Shown: piece after piece, positions 1-4,947 of the stretch
Layout: every line of letters starts with the position of its first letter
How positions within the stretch are numbered: position 1 is the first letter of the stretch
IMG/VR virus record: IMGVR_UViG_3300028388_004748
Location: 1 to 42,739 of that record
Length of the DNA stretch: 42,739 nucleotides
Source: a virus
Strand: one strand, 5' to 3'
Notes under the pieces: generated by a model
What the model was told of the DNA's origin: nothing
Seen by the model: only the letters and a program-made list of their open reading frames with translations
Databases searched by the model: none
Translations under genes and position numbers: made by a program

Positions 1-162
1 AATTAATTTTTTTTTTTTTTTTTTATTTTACTATAAGCTGGAGTTATACAAAGGCCGATTTATGCACCCCAAGACAGGTAGACCGCGCGCGATGTGTGGG
101 GTAAGCCTATTGCGTGGTCGCGATGTCCGTAGCCACTCAGAACCCCACAGAGGAGGAAAAAG
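1..162. other. Left-end non-coding region
   Basis: No gene is visible before 163. The region starts with an 18-base T tract (7-24), which could be real or an assembly edge. It contains one copy of a bipartite 43-bp element (92-134) and an 8-bp inverted repeat (TGTGGGGT at 95-102, ACCCCACA at 142-149) that ends just before the ribosome binding site of the first gene. A leader hairpin is therefore possible. I see no convincing sigma-70 promoter. Confidence 0.6.
92..134 (+). promoter_or_regulatory. Bipartite 43-bp element, left copy
   Basis: ATGTGTGGGG (92-101), a 21-base gap, then ATGTCCGTAGCC (123-134). The same two blocks with the same 21-base gap occur on the - strand at 42731-42689, and about 32 of 43 positions agree. 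The copy sits 28 bases before the first + gene and points into it. It may be an activator binding site or an unusual promoter. The function is inferred from position and repetition only. Confidence 0.6.
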
Positions 163-618
163 ATGGGAGACAATATTTTAGACATAGAGGCTTTGAGCTG
201 GCAGGAGATTAAGGACATGGAGATTAAGGACCTGCCCAAGGGCGCGGCTTTAATGCAGAAGGCGCAGAACCAAGGGGAGTTCTTAGAGGGACTTAGGTAC
301 TATGTGGAGGGTCATATTATGGCCAATAAAGGCGCGCCTAGGCTCAGGAATCTGCAACTGAATTATAGTAGAAAACTGAAGGGGCTTAAGCTGAATCCCC
401 TAAGCACGGCGCTATACTTACTGGGAGACCAATATGATCTAAGCGTCCACCTAGAGGGAGGCAAACAATATGTTCTGACTTCTGATCATTGGGCCAAGGC
501 TAGCGCCGCATGGGCCAAGATAGTAAAGGGAATCACCAAAGAGGACCCAGAAGAGGAGCGTAAAGAGGCCTTGGCTGCCTACTATGACAGCCAGGCAAAA
601 AAAGATTTCTATTCCTAA
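163..618 (+). CDS. Hypothetical protein, 151 aa
   Basis: I do not recognise a family. The ATG follows a strong ribosome binding site (GAGGAGG, about eight bases upstream), so the start is secure. The protein is soluble and charged, with a mostly helical look: an acidic N-terminal helix, a basic middle (residues about 58-75), and a Lys/Glu-rich C-terminal helix. It has no signal peptide, membrane segment or cysteine. It is the first gene of the + arm, directly after the bipartite element, and is followed by a terminator-like hairpin. It may therefore be an early, separately expressed product that acts on the host, but that is inference from position. Confidence 0.7.
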   Translation: MGDNILDIEALSWQEIKDMEIKDLPKGAALMQKAQNQGEFLEGLRYYVEGHIMANKGAPRLRNLQLNYSRKLKGLKLNPLSTALYLLGDQYDLSVHLEGGKQYVLTSDHWAKASAAWAKIVKGITKEDPEEERKEALAAYYDSQAKKDFYS

Positions 619-635
619 AAAAAAGTATTGACCTT

Positions 636-667
636 GGGGAGGTTTTTACGAGCCTCCTCTATTTTAG
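636..667 (+). terminator. Probable terminator after first gene
   Basis: GGGGAGG (636-642) pairs with CCTCCTC (653-659) around a 10-base loop, with one G-U pair, and a U-rich stretch (TATTTTAG) follows. It lies 18 bases after the stop of the first gene. The rest of the gap to 872 holds no supported gene. Confidence 0.5.
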
Positions 668-704
668 TTCTCAGATCAAAATTCGCTTCTATTGAACGCA
701 ATTC

Positions 705-736
705 GTGTAACCTATCCGATCATACTAGTTACCACC
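705..736. promoter_or_regulatory. GTGTAACC / GTTACCACC motif pair
   Basis: GTGTAACC (705-712) and GTTACCACC (728-736) lie in the 254-base gap before the gene at 873. The same two words recur side by side at 15142-15158, and GTTACC-type palindromes occur at 3174-3193 and 4583-4605. The site may be an operator for a phage regulator. The evidence is recurrence in gaps only. Confidence 0.35.
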
Positions 737-872
737 AAAACGCAGCACAGGCCATTCTCGTGAGTCTCAGCGATAAGGTGATTTTTCTCAAAAAAACATG
801 TCTTTTGGTGCAGAAAATACTAGACATCCGTACAGGTTCTTTATATAAAAGGCTCATTCCAAAGGAGGAAAC

Positions 873-1061
873 ATGAAAACCAAGAAATTGCAGGCAGGAC
901 AATACGAGATCAAGACCCAGGGCCAGACCTACCTAGCGGACAAGGAGCTAGGAGGGTGGAATCTATACCTAGTCGAGACTTACGAGGATGGGCGCGAGGG
1001 TCTAGCCATCGTCGCCACTACTGACACCCTAGCAGAGGCCAAGGAGCTGGCCTCATGCTAA
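873..1061 (+). CDS. Small hypothetical protein, 62 aa
   Basis: A strong ribosome binding site (AAAGGAGG) precedes the ATG. The sequence looks like a small beta-rich fold with a central Trp and a C-terminal helix (TLAEAKELA). This layout is common among small phage proteins of unknown role, and I cannot assign a function. The stop codon region overlaps the start of the PAPS-reductase-like gene at 1055 by seven bases, so the two are probably translationally coupled. Confidence 0.7.
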   Translation: MKTKKLQAGQYEIKTQGQTYLADKELGGWNLYLVETYEDGREGLAIVATTDTLAEAKELASC

Positions 1062-1825
1062 CTCAAGACCAAGCCATCCAGAAAGCCCATGCCATTTTCG
1101 TCTCTCACTCAGGGGGCAAGGACTCCCAAGCCATGCTGGCCTATTTGAAGCGCAAGGGTCTGCTTCACAAGTGCGTAATTGTACACAGTGACCTGGGCCG
1201 CATGGAATGGGAGGAGATGAAGCCTTGGATTGAGGCCAACAGCTTTGGGCTCCCTGTACATGTGGTAGAGGCGGAGAAGGATTTTTTCGAGATCGCCAGG
1301 CATTATGGGAGGCTTCCCAGTGGCCGCCAGCAATTCTGCACGGACTTGCTTAAGACCAAGCCGATCACGGAATTCATTCACCAGTATATGACCGAGCACG
1401 GACTGAGCCTTGCTATAAATGCGACCGGCATGCGCGCAGAGGAAAGCCCACGGCGAGCCAAAAAGGAGCCTTTCACTCTTTCCAAGGGGCAGGGCACGAG
1501 TAAAATGCACATGCCCAAGAAATACCCAGAGCACACTGTCTATGACTGGATGCCTATTTTTGAGTACAGCGAGCTGGCTGTCCGTGAGGAGATCGCGCAT
1601 GCAGGGCAGGAAATGCATCCAGTCTACGCCAAGGGATTCTCTAGGTTGTCTTGTGTGGTTTGTATCAATGGCCGCATCGGAGAGCATAAGCTGGCCGCCC
1701 AGCTTCGCCCCGAGCTAGTTAAGGAGATGGCCCAACTAGAACGCGAGCTAGGCAAGACCCTAAGACTCAAACAGCGCCAAGGGGTCAAGTACCCCAAGTA
1801 CCTGGACGAATATTTGGCGATCTGA
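1055..1825 (+). CDS. PAPS reductase-family protein
   Basis: The protein belongs to the adenine-nucleotide alpha-hydrolase fold family that includes PAPS reductase and the DndC/sulfurtransferase enzymes. The PP-loop SGGKDS is at residues 19-24 and is preceded by a hydrophobic strand. Later come QFC at about residue 95 and a C-x2-C pair at residues 200 and 203 (CVVC), as expected for a thiol or iron-sulfur site. Family members reduce PAPS or move sulfur onto nucleic acid. In phages they are common and their substrate is mostly unknown. A role in sulfur metabolism, or in modifying DNA or tRNA, are both open; no other Dnd gene is visible. The gene overlaps the one before it. Confidence 0.85.
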   Translation: MLTQDQAIQKAHAIFVSHSGGKDSQAMLAYLKRKGLLHKCVIVHSDLGRMEWEEMKPWIEANSFGLPVHVVEAEKDFFEIARHYGRLPSGRQQFCTDLLKTKPITEFIHQYMTEHGLSLAINATGMRAEESPRRAKKEPFTLSKGQGTSKMHMPKKYPEHTVYDWMPIFEYSELAVREEIAHAGQEMHPVYAKGFSRLSCVVCINGRIGEHKLAAQLRPELVKEMAQLERELGKTLRLKQRQGVKYPKYLDEYLAI

Positions 1826-1839
1826 GGTCCATTGACTCG

Positions 1840-1872
1840 GTCCACTGAATTCGTGGGCCTAGGTGAGTGGAC
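1840..1872. repeat. Inverted repeat in gap
   Basis: GTCCACT (1840-1846) and AGTGGAC (1866-1872) form a perfect 7-bp inverted repeat with a 19-base loop, just before the ribosome binding site of the gene at 1891. No U run follows, so this is not a typical terminator. It may be an operator or mRNA leader hairpin. Confidence 0.35.
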
Positions 1873-1890
1873 TTAACTAAAGGAGGCAAT

Positions 1891-2316
1891 ATGCTGTTAA
1901 ACGAATTAAACCCCAAGCAAACCCAAGAGATTATTAAAATCATGGGAGTACAAGACCTAGAAGAGGCCCAAGGGCTCATAGATAAGGAGGATTACCTTCT
2001 ATTGACTGATGAAGAGGCCCAAAAGGCAGCACGAGAGGAAATCACGAGGAGTCTTTGGGCTTTCAGTCCTAATTTCTTATCAGAAGCCACAGGACTCCCT
2101 CAGAAGGTTTTTGAGGCTATCCAAGCCAATGGGCTCTGCGAGGATAACAACGAGGCAATGTGGGCTCTTGTAAAAAGTACCTGCGGCTTAAGTCACCTAG
2201 TGGATGAGGCTATTCGCTGGGATGGGCGAGGGCATTTCTTAGCTTATTACGATCACGACGAGCAAGTGATTCTAGGCGACTCTAGCAATGAGTCGGTTTA
2301 TCTTTACCGCAGATGA
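1891..2316 (+). CDS. Hypothetical phage protein, GRGHFLA motif, 141 aa
   Basis: The start is taken at the ATG at 1891 because AGGAGG lies five bases upstream. An in-frame GTG at 1867 has no such signal. The C-terminal part (WDGRGHFLAYYD, then a short acidic strand and a YLYRR end) matches a small-protein type that I recognise from many phages and plasmids and that has no assigned role. The N-terminal half is helical and acidic. It sits among other small accessory genes of the + arm and is probably an early protein. The biochemical function is unknown. Confidence 0.7.
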   Translation: MLLNELNPKQTQEIIKIMGVQDLEEAQGLIDKEDYLLLTDEEAQKAAREEITRSLWAFSPNFLSEATGLPQKVFEAIQANGLCEDNNEAMWALVKSTCGLSHLVDEAIRWDGRGHFLAYYDHDEQVILGDSSNESVYLYRR

Positions 2317-2332
2317 GGACTAGGGAGGTGTT

Positions 2333-2470
2333 ATGCGTAAAAGGCATTTAGACAAGATAGAACAGCTCATGATGGATTTTGTTTTCTATGTGGCGCTGCC
2401 TGTGGTGGCGCTTATTCACATAGCCGCATTGTATTACCCTCCCCTGGGGCAAATGCTCCTAGGGAATTGA
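2333..2470 (+). CDS. Small membrane protein, 45 aa
   Basis: A 45-codon open frame has a good ribosome binding site (GGGAGG, six bases before the ATG) and starts 16 bases after the previous stop. The product has a basic N-terminus (MRKRH), then one hydrophobic segment, FVFYVALPVVALIHIAALYY (about residues 16-35), then a short tail. It is probably a single-pass inner-membrane protein with the N-terminus in the cytoplasm. The function is unknown; a holin-like or host-envelope role is possible, but it lies far from the lysis genes. Confidence 0.55.
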   Translation: MRKRHLDKIEQLMMDFVFYVALPVVALIHIAALYYPPLGQMLLGN

Positions 2471-2476
2471 CTTAAA

Positions 2477-2514
2477 GGCCTCCCTGGATAACGTAGCATT
2501 AATTAAGGGAGGCC
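2477..2514 (+). promoter_or_regulatory. Hairpin sequestering a ribosome binding site
   Basis: GGCCTCCC (2477-2484) and GGGAGGCC (2507-2514) are perfect 8-bp complements separated by 22 bases. The 3' arm contains the GGGAGG Shine-Dalgarno sequence of the gene whose ATG is at 2517. Folding would block translation of that gene. Release by ribosomes, a protein or temperature could switch it on. The structure is directly visible; regulation is inference. Confidence 0.55.
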
Positions 2515-2516
2515 AG

Positions 2517-2780
2517 ATGCCTAAAATCAAAACCAAGAAAATCCATGTGAATCAATGGAACGTTAAAAGGAACGCTAAGGGCGAAAGTCCTCGGCTGCCT
2601 GTCTTCACTGTGAAGACATATAACAGCAACACCTATGGCCATGAAGTAGCTATAGAGGGACCGAGTCGGCTTGTGTATAGGCCTGATAAGCCTATGCCAT
2701 GCGGAGCAAAGGCTTGGATAGAGACCCAAGCGCAAGTGCGTATCATAAACCAAGAGAACCAAGAGGAGATTATAGAATGA
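2517..2780 (+). CDS. Hypothetical protein, 87 aa
   Basis: I do not recognise a family. The protein is basic at its N-terminus (PKIKTKKIH) and then looks beta-rich, with a short acidic tail. The start is fixed by a GGGAGG ribosome binding site five bases upstream, which lies inside a perfect 8-bp hairpin (2477-2514). The stop overlaps the start of the zinc-ribbon gene at 2777 as ATGA, so the two genes are coupled and the hairpin probably controls both. Confidence 0.65.
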   Translation: MPKIKTKKIHVNQWNVKRNAKGESPRLPVFTVKTYNSNTYGHEVAIEGPSRLVYRPDKPMPCGAKAWIETQAQVRIINQENQEEIIE

Positions 2781-3040
2781 AAGACCCAAGAAAGACCCAA
2801 AGCATGAGGGAGAGATTCGAGAAAAGCCTAGTTCCCATCCCAATCTGCCCAATATGTGGCGATGGCCCCGCACTAGAGGGAGACTCTGCGCCTTGCGCAA
2901 GCTGCGGACAAGCCACAGTTCTGGGGCATTTCTACGAGGCCACACGAGATCGGCTCGTCTATTACCAAGATTATGAAAGGGCTTTTGAGCATTGGCTCGA
3001 TGATTGGTACTGGATAATTCAGGACGCAAATTCAGAGTAA
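2777..3040 (+). CDS. Small zinc-ribbon protein, 87 aa
   Basis: The start is the ATG at 2777, which overlaps the previous stop (ATGA). A longer in-frame version from 2699 would overlap the upstream gene heavily and is not used. Two knuckles, CPIC and CASC, about 18 residues apart near residues 24-46, form a likely zinc ribbon. After it comes an aromatic and acidic helix (YYQDYERAFEHWLDDWYW). Small zinc ribbons in phages often bind nucleic acid or a host protein, but no specific role can be read here. Confidence 0.65.
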   Translation: MKDPRKTQSMRERFEKSLVPIPICPICGDGPALEGDSAPCASCGQATVLGHFYEATRDRLVYYQDYERAFEHWLDDWYWIIQDANSE

Positions 3041-3045
3041 AAAAA

Positions 3046-3068
3046 AGCCAAGGGCAAAACCCCTGGCT
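3046..3068 (-). terminator. Hairpin with U tract on the - strand
   Basis: AGCCAAGGG (3046-3054) pairs with CCCTGGCT (3061-3068), with one bulge. Read on the - strand, the hairpin is followed by seven U residues (from the A run at 3038-3045). On the + strand no U run follows. It fits a terminator for leftward transcripts, which is odd because no - strand gene lies nearby. Confidence 0.35.
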
Positions 3069-3173
3069 CCAAAAAAGAAAAAAGCCCCTTATCAAAAGAG
3101 ACAAGATGCAGTCAGAGAAATAGCGCAACTGTGCTCCTTTGCGCAAGTAATTATTGCAATGACTTCTCGGGTC

Positions 3174-3193
3174 GTGTTACCACTAGGTAACAC
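3174..3193. promoter_or_regulatory. Perfect palindrome, possible operator
   Basis: GTGTTACC (3174-3181) and GGTAACAC (3186-3193) form a perfect palindrome around ACTA. The AAGGAG ribosome binding site of the next gene starts one base later. The core word GTTACC recurs in three other intergenic sites. It is a candidate binding site for one of the HTH proteins encoded nearby, or an mRNA hairpin. Confidence 0.45.
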
Positions 3194-3208
3194 AAGGAGA
3201 GCAAAGCA

Positions 3209-3550
3209 ATGGATAATCACAAGAAAGCTGCTTTTGAGACCGATTTGGGCCAAAAAGCGCAAGTCTCTAGGAGCGAGGCGCAAGGGGAACGTGAGACGGT
3301 GTTAAACCTTATGTTGCGTGAGATTGGGGCCGAGGCTAATCAATTGCCAGAAACTAGCGAATATATGGGGTCATGTGCTGTGCACGTTTATAAACCCAAG
3401 GGAAACGTGCAATATCTGCATTTTCAATGTCAAGTGGACCCTATGCAAGAAGTCCCTGAGCATATTGCGGATAAGGCCTTGGTCGATCTCAAGGGGACAT
3501 TAATGGAATTCTACGGACGCAAGCGACAGACCAAGAGGAGCGGGTTTTAA
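3209..3550 (+). CDS. Hypothetical protein, 113 aa
   Basis: There is no recognised family. The ATG is supported by AAGGAG about ten bases upstream, next to the palindrome at 3174-3193. The N-terminal third is charged and probably helical. The middle (GSCAVHVYKPKGNVQYLHFQ) looks like beta strands, and the C-terminus is basic (YGRKRQTKRSGF), as in nucleic-acid-binding tails. It is the first gene of a four-gene run (3209-4578) with overlapping stops and starts, so the four are probably co-translated. Confidence 0.65.
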   Translation: MDNHKKAAFETDLGQKAQVSRSEAQGERETVLNLMLREIGAEANQLPETSEYMGSCAVHVYKPKGNVQYLHFQCQVDPMQEVPEHIADKALVDLKGTLMEFYGRKRQTKRSGF

Positions 3551-3828
3551 TGCCTATCAGTGAAGACAAGCGCAAAAGTAAGGTGATCAGAGTCTCCCAC
3601 GAGAATCTAAGCAAATTAGAAAAGTGGAAAGGTCCGCGAAGTGATTCGTGGAATAAAGCCCTAGAGGTGGCTTTAAATTCCATTAATACAAGTCCAGTCT
3701 ACACGCTCCCTAGTTTGATTTTTCCGACCCAAAAGGAGGCAAGGCAAGCGGCGCTTGAGATAGGAGCGCGCGAAGGTGTGGATTTTGAGGAGATAGAACA
3801 GCCGGTTAAGATAAGAAAGACAAAATGA
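3550..3828 (+). CDS. Possible ribbon-helix-helix protein, 92 aa
   Basis: The ATG overlaps the previous stop by one base (TAATG). Residues about 10-45 (KSKVIRVSHENLSKLEKWKG, then a second helix) have the strand-helix-helix pattern of MetJ/Arc-type or antitoxin-type DNA-binding proteins: a basic strand, a Ser/Asn N-cap, and two amphipathic helices. The rest includes a strand and an acidic helix. A regulator role is therefore plausible, with the nearby GTTACC palindromes as possible sites. The family call is by pattern only. Confidence 0.5.
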   Translation: MPISEDKRKSKVIRVSHENLSKLEKWKGPRSDSWNKALEVALNSINTSPVYTLPSLIFPTQKEARQAALEIGAREGVDFEEIEQPVKIRKTK

Positions 3829-4202
3829 GCCTAGAAAGACTGAAAGACAAATATCCTTTTATTAACAGCAAGCCTTTTAAAGACTATAACGCAAGTGAAT
3901 TCGCCGAGCATCTCAGGGAAATTATAAACCATACCCAAAGAGTAAAACGCGCGAAAAAGGAGGAGGCTAAAAAGAGGTCCGAGCGTTATAAAGTGGAAAA
4001 AGAGCCCATATATGTCACCTTTCGTATTACCAAGACTGGCAAGGGGTCTATTATCATAAGAAAACGCAAGCCTCCTTACATATTAGTCTCAGAACTGGAG
4101 GGGATTAAAAAGGAATTTCCCACTAGGCACAAGGAGATTGCCGAGGCCATAGAAAAGAGAGAAATTCCAATCAAAGAGGACCCCAAGAAAAAGGAAAAAT
4201 GA
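3825..4202 (+). CDS. Hypothetical basic protein, 125 aa
   Basis: There is no recognised family. The start overlaps the previous stop (ATGA). The sequence is strongly basic, with a long Lys/Arg-rich helix at about residues 38-58 (RVKRAKKEEAKKRSERYKVE), a short beta segment (PIYVTFRI, GSIIIRKRKP), and a Lys/Glu-rich end. The charge suggests nucleic-acid binding. It lies between a possible ribbon-helix-helix gene and a LuxR-type HTH gene in a tight cluster. Confidence 0.6.
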   Translation: MSLERLKDKYPFINSKPFKDYNASEFAEHLREIINHTQRVKRAKKEEAKKRSERYKVEKEPIYVTFRITKTGKGSIIIRKRKPPYILVSELEGIKKEFPTRHKEIAEAIEKREIPIKEDPKKKEK

Positions 4203-4203
4203 G

Positions 4204-4578
4204 ATGCAGAAGACTAAAGACTTTCCCGAGGCCTTAGAACAAGGCGAGGAATTCACGCCTCCCATAGAAGTCGAGAGAGATATAAGGGATGAGGCAGACG
4301 AAGAGATGCCGCCCGAGCATAATCTCTATATGCGCGAATTAATGGAGGTGGGTCTCACTTATAAACAAAAGGTGACTTGCTGTCTTATGTTGGAAGGGTT
4401 CACACCTAGGATTATATCGGCCAAGGAAGACGTTTCTATTTCAGCAATCAAGCAGCGCATGACTGCAATCTTAAGTAAACACGAGGTAACGAATAGCAGA
4501 GAGCTGATGGCGCTTTATGTGAAATATTACAGAGATCGCTATTTTGACTTACTGCAAAAATCTATAAAAGGGAATTGA
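4204..4578 (+). CDS. LuxR/GerE-type HTH regulator, 124 aa
   Basis: Residues about 51-106 match the LuxR C-terminal helix-turn-helix: LTYKQK at the start, LEGFTPRIIS for the scaffold helix, VSISAIKQRM for the turn and recognition helix, then HEVTNSRELMAL, the typical end of the domain. The first 45 residues are acidic and contain no receiver or autoinducer domain, so it is a stand-alone DNA-binding protein. It ends the cluster that starts at 3209. A perfect 9-bp inverted repeat follows immediately, ahead of the ubiquitin-like cassette. It may control that cassette or itself; this is inference. Confidence 0.7.
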   Translation: MQKTKDFPEALEQGEEFTPPIEVERDIRDEADEEMPPEHNLYMRELMEVGLTYKQKVTCCLMLEGFTPRIISAKEDVSISAIKQRMTAILSKHEVTNSRELMALYVKYYRDRYFDLLQKSIKGN

Positions 4579-4582
4579 CCTA

Positions 4583-4605
4583 GGTGGTAACGAAAGGTTA
4601 CCACC
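4583..4605. promoter_or_regulatory. 9-bp perfect inverted repeat before Ubl gene
   Basis: GGTGGTAAC (4583-4591) and GTTACCACC (4597-4605) are perfect complements with a five-base loop (GAAAG). It sits between the LuxR-type gene and the ubiquitin-like gene (ATG 4647). No U run follows. It may be an operator, or an mRNA hairpin that stabilises the Ubl transcript. Confidence 0.45.
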
Positions 4606-4646
4606 AAGACTCGATAGCTTGTTTAACCAAAAAAGAAGGAGGAAAG

Positions 4647-4853
4647 ATGCAAGCAAAAAATGTAATTTCACAGGTGTTAGGTGGCGACAAGGCTGTATTG
4701 GATGATGTCAGCACGGTGGCCGATGCACGAGATCGTATGGGACTTAGCGCCGATTATAGCGCGACAGTCAACGGCGAGCCAGCAAGCGCAGAGACTGGGC
4801 TTCGAGACAATGATTTCGTCGCGTTTTCTCGTAAAGTAAAAGGTGGCCAGTAG
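4647..4853 (+). CDS. Ubiquitin-like beta-grasp protein, 68 aa
   Basis: The start at 4647 follows AAGGAGGAAAG; an upstream in-frame start at 4584 lies in the inverted repeat and has no such signal. The protein has the size and pattern of ThiS/MoaD/Prok_Ub beta-grasp modifiers: a central helix (TVADARDRMGL, residues 23-33), a strand with VNGEPAS (41-47), then LRDNDFVAFSRKV (52-64), and the diagnostic C-terminal Gly66-Gly67, followed by one extra residue, Gln68. In such systems the terminal glycine is adenylated by an E1-like enzyme and joined to a target amine or sulfur. The genes that follow encode an E2-like, a JAB peptidase and an E1-like protein, which strongly supports the call. Removal of Gln68 would be needed first, a natural job for the JAB protein. 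Confidence 0.82.
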   Translation: MQAKNVISQVLGGDKAVLDDVSTVADARDRMGLSADYSATVNGEPASAETGLRDNDFVAFSRKVKGGQ

Positions 4854-4866
4854 GCCTCCGAGACCG

Positions 4867-4893
4867 AGAGGGGCGCGAAGCCCCTCTTTTTTT
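4867..4893 (+). terminator. Strong intrinsic terminator after Ubl gene
   Basis: AGAGGGGC (4867-4874) and GCCCCTCT (4880-4887) form a perfect GC-rich stem with loop GCGAA, followed by seven T residues. It lies 14 bases after the Ubl stop and 55 bases before the E2-like gene. It should make the Ubl transcript mostly monocistronic, with partial read-through into the enzyme genes. Confidence 0.85.
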
Positions 4894-4947
4894 ATCCAAA
4901 AAAAAAAAGAAAAGAGAAAAAAGAAAAAAGAAGGAAAAGGAGAAAAG

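Noticed and set aside
1-134. Terminal inverted repeats for protein-primed replication
   Set aside because: Only the 43-bp bipartite element is shared, at different distances from the ends (92 and 9 bases), and the phage encodes a family A polymerase rather than a protein-primed family B enzyme.
628-876. Open frame of 82 codons on the + strand
   Set aside because: It starts with TTG inside a terminator-like hairpin, has no ribosome binding site and an unconvincing composition, and spans the promoter or operator gap before the gene at 873.
1109-1687. 192-codon open frame on the - strand inside the PAPS-reductase-like gene
   Set aside because: Antisense shadow of a clear + strand gene with conserved motifs; no ribosome binding site.
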